The translations under genes and the position numbers were made by a program. Shown piece after piece: positions 1 to 9,692 of a DNA stretch of 64,000 nucleotides (within the stretch, counting starts at the first letter, position 1; every line of letters begins with the position of its first letter). Source of the stretch: GWE2-42-39 sp963668595 (lineage in GTDB: Bacteria; Bacteroidota; Bacteroidia; Bacteroidales; Prolixibacteraceae); the NCBI GenBank assembly GCA_963668595.1, contig OY764876.1, positions 186,001 through 250,000 on the forward strand, in the 5' to 3' direction. The notes under the pieces are model-generated. The model worked only from the letters and a program-made list of their open reading frames with translations, had not been told where the DNA came from and made no database searches.

Positions 1-2
1 CA

Positions 3-938
3 AAAATTCGTTTGGCAAATGGCCGAGATTTGATGATTTCAGCCAACGACCCGGCCCGAAATACTTACATCAGTGAAGTTTATTGGAACGATGAGCCTGT
101 TACGGCGAATTTTATTCGTTACAGTCAGCTGATGGAAGGTGGGCTTCTGCGGTTTGTACTTGACAGCAATATCCCGGCAAATAGTAAATCCGAAGAAAAA
201 GCTTTGCCTTATTCGTATTCTGAACCCGGCGAAGTGTCTATTCCATGGGTTTCGTCAAACCTGTCGCTTTTCGAGAATGAAGTGTGGGTGCAGGCTGGAA
301 CAGCTACTTCGGGAGCACAGGTTCGTTACACGCTCGATGGCTCAGAGCCAACTGATGAGTCATTGTTATACACCGTTCCGTTTTTGTTGAAAGAGTCTGC
401 CATTATCAAACTAAAAGCATTTGCGCCCAATAAAAAAGCGTCGGCTTTGGCTACTTATCGGGCTACAAAAGCAGTTTTTCGTAAGCCTGATTTACAGACG
501 GCCGGCAAAAACGGACTTCGCTTTTCGTATTACGAAGGAACGTTCCAGAGAACAAGTGATATTCGGCAGAATGGGAAATTGGTTAAAACCGGAATTTGTT
601 CGGCAGTTGATTTATCGCAGGCAGTAATTCCTGATCATTTCGGACTTATCTTTGACGGGTATTTGTATGCACCAACTGACGGAATTTATACTTTTTCAAC
701 ACAGAGCGATGACGGAAGTGTATTGCGTATTGGCGGGCAAACAGTGGTGGACAACGATGGCTCACATGCTGCCATAAAAGCGAGTGGTCGCATTGCTTTG
801 AAAAAAGGCTATCACGTTATGGAATTGCTTTATTTTGAAGATTATGAAGGCGAATTTCTGGCTGTAAGCTGGAAAAAGCCAGGAGAAGAACAGATGAAAC
901 ATATTGGGGCTGAAAATTATTTTACAGGAGTCAATTAA
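3..938 (+). CDS. C-terminal part of a GH92-type alpha-mannosidase with CHB_HEX_C and PA14 domains (5' end outside window)
   Basis: The reading frame is open to the left edge, so only the last roughly 310 residues are visible. The first 70 residues (SANDPARNTYISEVYWNDEP and following, with an I/Y-H/R-x2-L-x2-GG-x-L pattern) match what I know of the C-terminal beta domain of GH92 exo-alpha-mannosidases. Next comes a chitobiase/hexosaminidase C-terminal type module around VRYTLDGSEPTDESLLY (about residues 100-150), then a PA14-like carbohydrate-binding module (about 170-300) with FDGYLYAPTDGIYTFSTQSD. The catalytic core cannot be checked. The TTG or ATG codons near the left edge are not true starts. 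GH92 enzymes release terminal alpha-mannose from N-glycans or mannans in the periplasm or at the surface. It lies 100 bases ahead of the alkaline phosphatase on the same strand, which suggests joint expression with it rather than with the sigma factor further on. Confidence 0.75.
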   Translation, partial: KIRLANGRDLMISANDPARNTYISEVYWNDEPVTANFIRYSQLMEGGLLRFVLDSNIPANSKSEEKALPYSYSEPGEVSIPWVSSNLSLFENEVWVQAGTATSGAQVRYTLDGSEPTDESLLYTVPFLLKESAIIKLKAFAPNKKASALATYRATKAVFRKPDLQTAGKNGLRFSYYEGTFQRTSDIRQNGKLVKTGICSAVDLSQAVIPDHFGLIFDGYLYAPTDGIYTFSTQSDDGSVLRIGGQTVVDNDGSHAAIKASGRIALKKGYHVMELLYFEDYEGEFLAVSWKKPGEEQMKHIGAENYFTGVN

Positions 939-1038
939 ATTTTCTGATATTAGATGGCCGAGAATTGTAAAAATAGTTGATAATGATGCTGGTTGTGAGA
1001 CAAAAATAATACAGAATAACCTTGAAATTTTAGATAAA

Positions 1039-2181
1039 ATGAATAGAAAAAAATTAAGCTTGTTATTAAGTCTGACATTGATTTGGTCGGTGCAGGCCTG
1101 GGCTCAATATTCCGAAAAAGCGGATGGAAGCAAAAGCGTTTATACCGCAGCATCGTTTTATGAGCCAGTAGATGTGAAGCCGGTACAGGGCAAAAAGGTA
1201 AAAAATGTAATCCTGATGATTGGAGACGGAATGGGTTTGAGCCAGATTTCTGCCGCATGGATTGCCAACCGCGGAAAATTGAATGTGGATCGTTGCACCT
1301 ACACCGGACTTTCCAGAACCTATTGCGCAAACAAGCTGATTACCGATTCCGGTGCGGCAGGAACAGCGATGGCTACCGGACAGAAAACCAATTATCACAG
1401 CATTGCTGTCGATACGAAGGGGCAGAAATTGGAATCGCTTACCGATTTAGCACACCGAAAAGGATTAAAAACAGGAATCGTGGTTACTTGTAACTTACCC
1501 GATGCGACTCCATCTGTATTCTGCTCCAATCATGTCGATCGCGATCAGGAAGAAGAGATTGCTACGGGATATCTGGATTGCAATGTGGACTATATTCTTG
1601 GGGCTGGCCGCGAGCGTTTTACCAAGCGGAGCGATCAGCGTAATCTGATGGAAGAAATGAAGCAAAAGGATTATCAGGTTAGCGAAACATGGGAGGCAAC
1701 CCGGCAGGCAAAATCAGGAAAAGTGTTTGCTGTATTGGGCGAAGGACAAATTCCAATGGCCAGAGAGCGTGGCAAATTGTTCCCCGATGCTTGCAAACAT
1801 GCAGTGAGCTTGCTGGATAATAAAAACGGATTTTTTGCCATGTTCGAGGGATCGCGCATTGACGACTGCGGCCATTGGAATGATATGGAACAGTTGGTAG
1901 AAGAGATATTTGATTTTGATCGCACCGTTGGTGAAATAATGAAATGGGCTGAAAAAGATGGAGAAACACTGGTAATTGTGTTGGCTGATCACGAAACAGG
2001 AGGATTAACATTATTGGATGGAGATATTTCGACAGGAAGGGTGGAAGGAAATTTTTCGACAAAAGGACATTCCGGAATTATGGTCCCCGTATATGCCTAT
2101 GGCCCCGGTGCCGATAAATTTACCGGCATCTACGAGAATACCGAAATATTTGAGAAAATTAAATCAATTCTGAAATTATAG
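1039..2181 (+). CDS. Secreted alkaline phosphatase, PhoA family
   Basis: This 380-residue protein removes phosphate monoesters in the periplasm using two zinc and one magnesium ion. Visible motifs are the metal-binding IGDGMG (about residue 61), the nucleophile motif TDSGAAGTAMATG with serine near residue 104, the segment DATPSVFCSNHVDRDQEEE, the metal ligands in FEGSRIDDCGHWND and LADHETGG, and a late GHSG histidine. The start at 1039 is preferred over in-frame codons upstream that overlap the GH92 gene, because MNRKKLSLLLSLTLIWSVQA followed by WAQ is a clean signal peptide. It follows the mannosidase gene by 100 bases and ends just before a terminator-like hairpin at 2241. Position next to glycoside hydrolases suggests dephosphorylation of glycan or nucleotide products, but general phosphate scavenging is equally possible. 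Confidence 0.93.
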   Translation: MNRKKLSLLLSLTLIWSVQAWAQYSEKADGSKSVYTAASFYEPVDVKPVQGKKVKNVILMIGDGMGLSQISAAWIANRGKLNVDRCTYTGLSRTYCANKLITDSGAAGTAMATGQKTNYHSIAVDTKGQKLESLTDLAHRKGLKTGIVVTCNLPDATPSVFCSNHVDRDQEEEIATGYLDCNVDYILGAGRERFTKRSDQRNLMEEMKQKDYQVSETWEATRQAKSGKVFAVLGEGQIPMARERGKLFPDACKHAVSLLDNKNGFFAMFEGSRIDDCGHWNDMEQLVEEIFDFDRTVGEIMKWAEKDGETLVIVLADHETGGLTLLDGDISTGRVEGNFSTKGHSGIMVPVYAYGPGADKFTGIYENTEIFEKIKSILKL

Positions 2182-2240
2182 CTGGAGGTTGGTAATAACT
2201 GTTATTTGGCAGAATTTCGACGTTTATAATTGCCGTACTA

Positions 2241-2281
2241 TTTTCCCGGGTTTCTGATGAAATTCGGGAAAACTGTTTTTG
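2241..2281 (+). terminator. Rho-independent terminator after alkaline phosphatase
   Basis: TTTTCCCG (2241-2248) pairs with CGGGAAAA (2265-2272) and is followed by CTGTTTTTG. It separates the mannosidase/phosphatase pair from the sigma factor gene that starts PUL A. Confidence 0.6.
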
Positions 2282-2351
2282 TACTTTTATTCATAGATGC
2301 TTCTTTGTGCTTTTTTATATTTTTGTTTCTGCATAATACGAACCCAAAGCA

Positions 2352-2930
2352 ATGGAATCGGAAGACCGTATATATCTGGAAGCTCTCAAAAATGAAGATT
2401 TTTCTGCATTCGAGACTTTGTTTCGTAAGTATGCCGAGCGGTTGTATGCATTTGTTCTGAGTATTACTAAAGAACCATATATAGCTGAAGAAGTAACCCA
2501 GTTGGTTTTTATAAAAATATGGGAACAACGAGAGCGTATAAGTGAGCATCTGTCGTTTAAATCATTTTTATTCTCGATTGCTTATAACGAAACTATTTCG
2601 TGGCTGCGAAAAGAAAATGCCGAAAAACGCCGAATTCAGATTGTTGGACAGGTAAGTTCTTTTGTTTCCAACGAAACTAATTTTACTATTGAATTTAATA
2701 GCATTCATTCTCTTGCAAACGAGCTGATCAGTAATCTTCCGGAGAAGAGAAGAGAAATATTTAAACTTAGCCGAGAACAAGGATATTCAAACAAAGAGAT
2801 TGCTGAAATACTGGGGATTTCAGTTAAAACGGTCGAAAACCAGATAACCGCAGCATTGAAAACCTTGCGCGAAAAGCTTGGAGACAAAGAAATGCTGGGG
2901 ATTTTGTTTTATTTTCTCATGCTTTATTAG
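2352..2930 (+). CDS. ECF RNA polymerase sigma factor, FecI-like (PUL A)
   Basis: This 192-residue protein has the sigma region 2 pattern (FETLFRKYAERLYAF, then AEEVTQLVFIKIWEQRE, about residues 19-60) and sigma region 4 with a helix-turn-helix (LPEKRREIFKLSREQGYSNKEIAEILGISVKTVENQI, about 128-165, seen here as separate blocks). Family knowledge: in Bacteroidota such sigma factors are held by a FecR partner and released when the cognate SusC transporter binds its glycan. It is followed 106 bases later by that FecR gene and then SusC/SusD, so PUL A is its probable regulon. The target promoter sequence cannot be derived from one copy. A hydrophobic C-terminal tail (ILFYFLMLY) is typical of this subgroup. 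Confidence 0.93.
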   Translation: MESEDRIYLEALKNEDFSAFETLFRKYAERLYAFVLSITKEPYIAEEVTQLVFIKIWEQRERISEHLSFKSFLFSIAYNETISWLRKENAEKRRIQIVGQVSSFVSNETNFTIEFNSIHSLANELISNLPEKRREIFKLSREQGYSNKEIAEILGISVKTVENQITAALKTLREKLGDKEMLGILFYFLMLY

Positions 2931-3036
2931 CTATTTTTTCTCAGTATCCCGAACGTTTCAAAAAAAAATACCCCTACGATAGGGGTAACCCATCTGCTGT
3001 TTCGTAGTATATAGGAAAAGCAAATAAACGAGCTGG

Positions 3037-4062
3037 ATGACTAAGCAGGAGATCAAACAATATTTAGAAGGAAAGACATCGGTAGCGGAGGCGCAAAAAG
3101 TAAGAGATTGGTTGAGTGATTCGACCAATGATTCAGCTTTACGGAAGATGCTTGGTGAAATTTGGGCAGATTCGGAAATAACTGTTCATGGACAAAAACC
3201 TGATTTTGAGCAAATGCTGAAAGGAGTGAGCTATCGTATTCATTCCGGAACTCAGCAAAATAAGCCGAAGCTTTCATTGAAACGACAATTTATTGAAGGC
3301 TGGATGAAGGCTGCTGCTGTCTTATTTATTCCTCTTTTTCTGCTGACGGCTTATTTGCTTTCCGGACGATTTCAGCAAGGGGATGTTGAAACTCATGTGA
3401 ATTTACGAGAAGTATATACCAAGCCAGGAACACGTACCCAGATTGAACTTCCTGATGGAACCATGGTGTGGCTAAACGACGGGACAACAATCAAATATCC
3501 GGAACAGTTTACCGAAAAAGAACGTGTGGTGTTTTTGGATGGTGAAGCATATTTTGAAGTGAAATCGAATCCGAAGGAACCATTTATTGTCGAAAATTCA
3601 ATGATGAAAACCCGAGTGACGGGGACACATTTTAATTTGAATGCTTATTCGGCCGATCGCTTCTTTGAAGCTACATTGTTAGAGGGACGGATTGAACTGT
3701 TTGCTCAAGCAAAGCATATTGATTTGTCGCCGGGACAACAACTTCAATACAATGTGTCTCAAAATATATTCCAACGAAAAGATGTTCGTTCTGACGATGC
3801 CGCAGCATGGATTCATGGAAAGTTGGTTTTTCATAATGAAAAACTAGATGTTGTAATCAATAAACTTAGTCGATGGTACAATGTTGACATTCAGTTAAGT
3901 GATGCATTGTTGCGAGATTATGACCTTACCTATACATTGCAGAATGAAAAATTAGAACAAAGTCTGAATTATATATCACAGGTTCTTCCTATAAAATATT
4001 CTTACTCAGAAATTAAACACGATGACAAAACAGAACAGCGGATCATCCTGACACGAAAATAA
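3037..4062 (+). CDS. FecR-family anti-sigma factor (PUL A)
   Basis: This 341-residue inner-membrane protein has a cytoplasmic N-terminal helical domain that would hold the sigma factor (about residues 1-85), one membrane segment near residues 92-110, a periplasmic FecR domain (about 125-225, with the usual LPDGTMVWLNDGTTIKYP and FLDGEAYFEV blocks) and a C-terminal DUF4974/STN-contacting domain (about 265-335, KLVFHNEKLDVVINKLSRWY). Family knowledge: the periplasmic part reads the occupied SusC through its STN domain and releases the sigma factor. It lies between its sigma gene and SusC, the standard order, and matches paralogues at 13477 and 31998. Confidence 0.94.
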   Translation: MTKQEIKQYLEGKTSVAEAQKVRDWLSDSTNDSALRKMLGEIWADSEITVHGQKPDFEQMLKGVSYRIHSGTQQNKPKLSLKRQFIEGWMKAAAVLFIPLFLLTAYLLSGRFQQGDVETHVNLREVYTKPGTRTQIELPDGTMVWLNDGTTIKYPEQFTEKERVVFLDGEAYFEVKSNPKEPFIVENSMMKTRVTGTHFNLNAYSADRFFEATLLEGRIELFAQAKHIDLSPGQQLQYNVSQNIFQRKDVRSDDAAAWIHGKLVFHNEKLDVVINKLSRWYNVDIQLSDALLRDYDLTYTLQNEKLEQSLNYISQVLPIKYSYSEIKHDDKTEQRIILTRK

Positions 4063-4065
4063 AAA

Positions 4066-4099
4066 AGCCCGCAGGAATCTGACACATTCCAAACAGGCT
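4066..4099 (+). other. Hairpin between fecR and susC of PUL A
   Basis: AGCC (4066-4069) and GGAAT (4074-4078) pair with ATTCC (4086-4090) and a later GGCT (4096-4099), giving an interrupted stem with no strong T run. It may partly end the sigma/FecR transcript or act in the susC leader. Comparable hairpins sit at the same junction in the other two PULs. Confidence 0.35.
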
Positions 4100-4134
4100 C
4101 GATGTATTATAAATAATAACAACAGATCAAATTT

Positions 4135-7100
4135 ATGGAAAAAAAGTCAAATCTGATCATCCCGTGGAGATTATCCTCCTGGGTGAGAAAAACATTGATG
4201 TACATGAAACTAACAATGCTGATTGTTTTACTTGGTGTAAGTTGCGCATTTGCCACCAAAAGTGTTGCTCAAATGGGCAATCTTTCCGTCAATTTTAAAA
4301 ATGCAACAGTTGAAACTGTTCTGCAATCGGTAGAAGAACAGTCTGACTATTATTTTTTGTATAGCCGTAGTATGGTTGATGTGAATCGCAAGGTGGATTT
4401 GCAATTAACCCAAGTGAAAGTGAATGATCTTTTAGATGTATTGTTTTCTGGTACGGGGGTGAGCTACAAAATTGATGGCCGTCAGATTGTATTGTCAGTA
4501 GTGGGCAACCATGCAACACAACAAACCAAAACAATAAGCGGAATGGTTACCGACGACAATGGTGAATTTCTGCCGGGCGTAGCTGTATTTGTAAAAGGGA
4601 CTACTGCCGGAACTATTACCGATATGAATGGTAAATATACGCTTACAAATGTTCCCGGAGATGCAGTGCTTGTTTTTTCTTTTGTGGGGATGAAAACTCA
4701 GGAGATTGCAGTAAATGGTAAAACTACTATTGATGCAAAGTTGAGTGCTGAATTGATAGGTATTGAAGAAGTGGTAGCTGTTGGTTACGGAACTCAGAAA
4801 AAGGAAAATCTGACTGGAGCTGTTTCCCAGATAAAAATGGAAAAGGTATTGGGAGATCGTCCCGTGATGAACACCACCAGTGCATTACAAGGTGCAATTC
4901 CCGGATTGCAAATTACCCGGACATCAACACCCGGACAGAATAACAACTCGCTGAATATACGTGGAACTTTGTCGATAAACGGAGGCTCGCCTCTCGTGTT
5001 GATTGATGGTGCTCCAGGAAGTTTGGGCATGTTAAATCCGGATGACATTGAAACAATTTCAGTATTGAAAGATGCTGCTTCGGCTGCAATTTATGGAGCG
5101 CAAGCTGCCGGAGGGGTTGTTTTAATTAATACCAAACATCCAAAATCGGGAACTAAATTTCAGCTCGATTATAACACTTATTACGGTTTCGAAACATCAA
5201 TCAATAAGCCAGAACAGTCTTCTCTTGTTGATTATTTGCAGGCTTATATTGATGCCGGTTTTACAAATACATATTGGTCGAATTCTCAGAATGTTCAAAA
5301 ATGGATCGAATATGTGAAAGATTATAAAGTTAATCCGTCGGCATACAATACCATCGGCGATGGTATTTATGTGGTTGACGGAACTCCTTATTATTTGAAT
5401 GAGAAAGATTTATATGATAATTTTCTTACAACTGGGATTACACAAACACATAACATCTCGGCTTCGGGAGGAACTGAAAAAATACGTTATCGTATTTCCG
5501 CAGGTTATAACGATGAAGATGGTCCTCTGATTACGGGTAAAGATTCGTATAAACGTTTGAATGCTGGTGTATTTCTGTCTGCTGATGTAACCGATTGGTT
5601 TACTCAGGAAATGAATATAAAATACACTCAGGGAACTAAAAATATGTATGTTGATGAAGTTGGCGGTTTATATACTTTGCGATTGATTTCTTACTATCCG
5701 GAAGGAGATATGCCTGCTTCGTTAAGCCTTAATGGCAAGGATACACCTCTTTCTACTCCGCGTAATATCATTATGAATTCGAATACGGCAAAAACGATTA
5801 CTGATAATCCACATGTTGCCATTAAATCGATTTTCAAACCGTTCAAAGATTTGAGAATCAATCTGGAATATACTTATGATAAAAATAGCAACAACTATAG
5901 CTATTATTCTGGGAAATGGGTATTTACTTCGATTCAATTGGGGGAACAAACCCGTCCGAATACTGATTATCTTGTAAAAAGGCGGTATTTTACCGATCAG
6001 AATGCTTTGAATATTTATGGAAATTACACCAAATCAATTGGAGACCATAATTTTGGCATAATGGCCGGATTCAACCAGGAATCTTATTATTACGAGGATA
6101 TTAATAACCGGGCTGAAAGTCAGGCAGTGGCAACTGTGCCATCATTTGGTGGAGCAACCGGAGTTGTTACAAATACCGACAGTTATTCAGAATATTCGAG
6201 CCGAAGCGGTTTTTACCGGTTAAACTATAATTATAAGAACAAGTACCTCGTTGAATCGAATGGCCGTTACGATGGTTCATCAAAGTTCCCGAAGAATTCA
6301 CGCTTTGGATTTTTCCCTTCATTCTCGTTGGGATGGCAACTGGGAAAAGAGAATTTTATGAGTTTTGCAAATAGCTGGCTTCAGGAATTAAAACTGAGGG
6401 CATCTTATGGTTCTATTGGTAACCAGGCAATTTCGCCTTATCAATATTCTCCGGATATGGAAATTGGAAAGTCAAATGTTTGGGCTGATGAGAATCAGCG
6501 TATAACTTACATTGGACTTCCTTCGTTGGTTAGTAGTAATTTTACCTGGGAAACGGTGACATCACTCGATTTTGGAACTGATTTTTCATTGTTTAAAAAT
6601 CGCTTGATTGGAACATTCGACTGGTATCAGCGCGATACGAAAGATATGCTGACCGCTGGCGTAGTACAGCTTCCTGCAACAGTTGGTGCCGATGCTCCTA
6701 CTCAAAACTCGGCAAGCATGCGTACGCATGGTTGGGAGCTTACCTTGAACTGGGCTGACAAAATTGGTAAACTCAGTTATCGTGTCGGAATTAATTTATA
6801 TGATCGTAAATCGTGGATCACTAAGTACGATAACAATGAATCGGGTTTGATCAGCGATTACTACGTTGATAAAAATATTGGCGAAATATGGGGATATCTG
6901 GCTGACGGATACTACACCGTTAATGATTTCTCGAATACTAGTTTGTGGACATTAAATGAAGGGGTAACCAAAATTGAAGGATATAATGTAAAGCCGGGAG
7001 ACATCAAATTTAGAAATCTAAATGATGATGCGGGAAGTGTAAATCAGATTGATGCAGCAACCTCAACCATCAGTGATCCGGGTGACCGGAAAATTATTGG

Positions 7101-7641
7101 TAACACAACTCCTCGTTACCAGTTTGGTTCGACACTCGGTGCCGCATATAAAGGGTTTGACTTGAATATTCTCTTGCAAGGAGTTGGAAAACGAGATTAT
7201 TGGTTAAGTGGACAATCAATATTCCCATTTGCAGGATCAGGTGCAACCGACGCGGTTTTCAACCCAATTTATTCAAATCAGACTGATTATTGGAAACCAA
7301 TAAGTACCGATCTATCGAGTCCTGATTATATGGTTGCAGAAAACCCAAACGCGAAACTGTTCCGAATTTATAATCAGATGGAAAACGTTGGCTCAAACAC
7401 TCGTGTTTCTGATAAATATATTCAGAATGCTGCTTATTTAAGAGTTAAAAACGTAACTCTTTCCTATACGTTCCAACAGAAATTGATACAGAATCTGCAT
7501 ATGCAAAAACTCAAGATATTTGCAAGCGTCGAAAATCTTGCCACAATTAGTTCTCTGCCTAAAGGATTTGATCCGGAAAGCTTAAGTTGGGGTTATCCGT
7601 TTTATCGTACCGTTTCTTTTGGTGCTAGTGTTACTTTCTAA
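4135..7641 (+). CDS. SusC/RagA-family TonB-dependent outer membrane transporter with STN domain (PUL A)
   Basis: This 1168-residue protein imports bound oligosaccharides across the outer membrane using TonB energy. Order of parts: a long N-terminus with a signal sequence (hydrophobic stretch about residues 22-42, cleavage near SVAQ), an STN domain (about 48-120), a carboxypeptidase D regulatory-like beta domain (about 133-208), the linker EEVVAVGYGTQKK typical of the family, a plug (about 220-330, LNIRGTLSINGGSPLVLIDG and VLKDAASAAIYGAQAAGGVV), and a beta barrel ending in the aromatic C-terminal strand VSFGASVTF. The STN domain marks it as a signalling transporter that talks to the FecR upstream. 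The SusD gene starts 20 bases later, so the two are surely co-translated. Confidence 0.96.
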   Translation: MEKKSNLIIPWRLSSWVRKTLMYMKLTMLIVLLGVSCAFATKSVAQMGNLSVNFKNATVETVLQSVEEQSDYYFLYSRSMVDVNRKVDLQLTQVKVNDLLDVLFSGTGVSYKIDGRQIVLSVVGNHATQQTKTISGMVTDDNGEFLPGVAVFVKGTTAGTITDMNGKYTLTNVPGDAVLVFSFVGMKTQEIAVNGKTTIDAKLSAELIGIEEVVAVGYGTQKKENLTGAVSQIKMEKVLGDRPVMNTTSALQGAIPGLQITRTSTPGQNNNSLNIRGTLSINGGSPLVLIDGAPGSLGMLNPDDIETISVLKDAASAAIYGAQAAGGVVLINTKHPKSGTKFQLDYNTYYGFETSINKPEQSSLVDYLQAYIDAGFTNTYWSNSQNVQKWIEYVKDYKVNPSAYNTIGDGIYVVDGTPYYLNEKDLYDNFLTTGITQTHNISASGGTEKIRYRISAGYNDEDGPLITGKDSYKRLNAGVFLSADVTDWFTQEMNIKYTQGTKNMYVDEVGGLYTLRLISYYPEGDMPASLSLNGKDTPLSTPRNIIMNSNTAKTITDNPHVAIKSIFKPFKDLRINLEYTYDKNSNNYSYYSGKWVFTSIQLGEQTRPNTDYLVKRRYFTDQNALNIYGNYTKSIGDHNFGIMAGFNQESYYYEDINNRAESQAVATVPSFGGATGVVTNTDSYSEYSSRSGFYRLNYNYKNKYLVESNGRYDGSSKFPKNSRFGFFPSFSLGWQLGKENFMSFANSWLQELKLRASYGSIGNQAISPYQYSPDMEIGKSNVWADENQRITYIGLPSLVSSNFTWETVTSLDFGTDFSLFKNRLIGTFDWYQRDTKDMLTAGVVQLPATVGADAPTQNSASMRTHGWELTLNWADKIGKLSYRVGINLYDRKSWITKYDNNESGLISDYYVDKNIGEIWGYLADGYYTVNDFSNTSLWTLNEGVTKIEGYNVKPGDIKFRNLNDDAGSVNQIDAATSTISDPGDRKIIGNTTPRYQFGSTLGAAYKGFDLNILLQGVGKRDYWLSGQSIFPFAGSGATDAVFNPIYSNQTDYWKPISTDLSSPDYMVAENPNAKLFRIYNQMENVGSNTRVSDKYIQNAAYLRVKNVTLSYTFQQKLIQNLHMQKLKIFASVENLATISSLPKGFDPESLSWGYPFYRTVSFGASVTF

Positions 7642-7661
7642 TTTCTAAAACTAAGCAAGAG

Positions 7662-9560
7662 ATGAAAAAAATTACATTTGCAATTATATATCTGTCGGTC
7701 ATGCTTACGGCATGTAACGACTCTTACCTGGAGAAATATCCGTTAACTTCTCTGACAGAGGAAAATGCTTTTAATACGTATGATAATTTTAAAGCATTTA
7801 TGTATCCGCTTTACGATATGTTTACCAATACAAATATCCTGACAAATTATAACGGATCGTACGCTTCTTCTTCATGTTATCTGGGAGATTATTATGCTGG
7901 TTATATGACGAATAAAGGAACTTCGGCAATGAATCCATATGCATGGCAAACGGTTGCTGAATCGACTACCGGAAATGGTTGGGATTTTTCGCGTGTTCGC
8001 CGGGTAAATATAATGCTTTCGCATTTGGATGGATGTGATGCAATGAGTGAGGCAGAGAAAAACCACTGGAAAGCTGTTGGTTATTTCTTTCATTCATATT
8101 GGTATATGATGCTGATTAATCGCTTTGGCGATGTTCCGTGGATTGAAGACGTTTATAATGAAAACTCGGAGGAGGCGTATGGACCACGTGAAAATAGATT
8201 AGAAATTGCTGATAAAGTACTTGATCGATTGAAATGGGCTGAAGAAAATATTGGAAACTTTGTCGATCGGGATGGCGATAATCCAGTTACCCAGAATGTA
8301 GTGAGGGCAGCCTTGTCGCGGTTTACCTTACGGGAAGGAACATGGCGAAAATATCATGGTTTAGGAAATTACGAGAAATATTTCACTGAATGTGCTCGCG
8401 TTTCACAACTTCTTATGACAGCCTATCCGTCTCTTTATTATGGCGTTGATGGACAGCCTGCTGCAGGTTATGGCGAAATGTGGACCACCGAAGATTTATC
8501 GAAAGTACCGGGAGTAATATTCTTCAAGCAATATTTTGATGATGTAAATTATCATAATAATGCAAGTTACGTAGAGCATACTTCTTCGGGAGTGATGGAA
8601 CTTCCTCAGCATATTGTTGATATGTATCTGTGTAAAGATGGAAAAACTATTTCTAACTCATCTCTTTATGCAGGAGATAAAACGATGTTTGCCACGTTCC
8701 GTAACCGTGACCCACGCCTTTATCATACCTGTATTCCTCCTTATACAGTAAGTGCAGTTAAAGGCGATTATGCATCGTGGTCATACACCAGTGCTGCGGC
8801 CGATCGTGAATACATTGATATTATGGGTGTAAATTCGAGTTGTTCCAATCCTGGAGTTGGAATGAAACGTTTGCCTGCACAAAACTGGAGTGCTTCAGTG
8901 GTTCCGTTATCTCCTAACTATTCAACCGGAAGTAAACTTAGTTTGACGAAAGCTTTTGTGTCTTGTCGTTCGGGATATTATGTATGGAAAAACTGGAGCC
9001 AATGGGAAATAAGTAGTAATGCCGGAGCACTTAATACTGCCGATAAACCGATCTTTAAGATTGAAGAAGTTCTGCTTAATTATGCTGAATGTTTATTTGA
9101 ACAAGGCCAGTTTACTCAAACTGTCGCTGATGCTACAATTAATAAATTGAGAGCCAGAGCAGGTGTTGCCAATATGGTTGTGGCCGACATAAATGCTAGT
9201 TTCGATCCTAAGCGCGATCAGACGGTTGATCCGGTTTTGTGGGAAATTCGTCGGGAGAGAATGATTGAGTTAATGGGAGAAGGCTTTGGTTTTGACGATG
9301 TTCGTAGATGGAAAAAAGCGGAATGGTATATTAATAAACAGCCTTATGGACAGTGGACTACTACTGCCGTATTTAAAAATCCATTTCTTGATATGACGAC
9401 CCAACTGTCGAGTACTACTATGACTTCCGGATACATATTTTTGTATAACGATGCAGTGGTAAGTGGAAAAGGATGGCTGGATAAATATTACTTGTACCAG
9501 GTACCTACGAATGAGATTGCAATCAATCCTAATTTGAGCCAAAATCCAGGATGGAATTAA
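7662..9560 (+). CDS. SusD/RagB-family surface glycan-binding lipoprotein (PUL A)
   Basis: This 632-residue lipoprotein closes over the SusC barrel as a lid and binds the glycan on the cell surface. Lipobox MLTAC puts the lipid-modified cysteine near residue 18, followed by the charged and hydroxylated stretch usual for surface-exported lipoproteins. The N-terminal SusD-like TPR region starts around SYLEKYPLTSLTEENAF; the C-terminal SusD block with IRRERMIELMGEGFGFDDVRRW (read in two parts) near residues 527-548 is a strong family signature, as is the closing NPNLSQNPGWN. Which sugar it binds cannot be told. A terminator-like hairpin follows, which should lower read-through into the sulfatase genes. 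Confidence 0.95.
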   Translation: MKKITFAIIYLSVMLTACNDSYLEKYPLTSLTEENAFNTYDNFKAFMYPLYDMFTNTNILTNYNGSYASSSCYLGDYYAGYMTNKGTSAMNPYAWQTVAESTTGNGWDFSRVRRVNIMLSHLDGCDAMSEAEKNHWKAVGYFFHSYWYMMLINRFGDVPWIEDVYNENSEEAYGPRENRLEIADKVLDRLKWAEENIGNFVDRDGDNPVTQNVVRAALSRFTLREGTWRKYHGLGNYEKYFTECARVSQLLMTAYPSLYYGVDGQPAAGYGEMWTTEDLSKVPGVIFFKQYFDDVNYHNNASYVEHTSSGVMELPQHIVDMYLCKDGKTISNSSLYAGDKTMFATFRNRDPRLYHTCIPPYTVSAVKGDYASWSYTSAAADREYIDIMGVNSSCSNPGVGMKRLPAQNWSASVVPLSPNYSTGSKLSLTKAFVSCRSGYYVWKNWSQWEISSNAGALNTADKPIFKIEEVLLNYAECLFEQGQFTQTVADATINKLRARAGVANMVVADINASFDPKRDQTVDPVLWEIRRERMIELMGEGFGFDDVRRWKKAEWYINKQPYGQWTTTAVFKNPFLDMTTQLSSTTMTSGYIFLYNDAVVSGKGWLDKYYLYQVPTNEIAINPNLSQNPGWN

Positions 9561-9585
9561 AATTATTTATGTGTTAATATAAACG

Positions 9586-9631
9586 AAGCTGAGGGGTTCA
9601 TCTAGATATGATCCCTCGGCTTATATTTTTT
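9586..9631 (+). terminator. Terminator-like hairpin between susD and the sulfatases of PUL A
   Basis: AAGCTGAGGGGTTCAT (9586-9602) pairs imperfectly with ATGATCCCTCGGCTT (9608-9622) and is followed by ATATTTTTT. It probably gives partial termination, so that SusC/SusD are made in excess of the enzymes. Confidence 0.65.
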
Positions 9632-9692
9632 CTGACATAAATAATCAACTTATCTTTCGTGAAACTACTTTCAAAATTGCGAAGTGAATAAT

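Noticed and set aside
904..1038. Upstream in-frame extension of the alkaline phosphatase gene
   Set aside because: It overlaps the mannosidase gene and would bury the clear signal peptide that begins at 1039.
2318..2325. TATTTTTG as -7 box of the PUL A sigma gene
   Set aside because: The -7 match is good but no TTTG lies at a proper distance, and the region is A/T-rich, so chance is likely.
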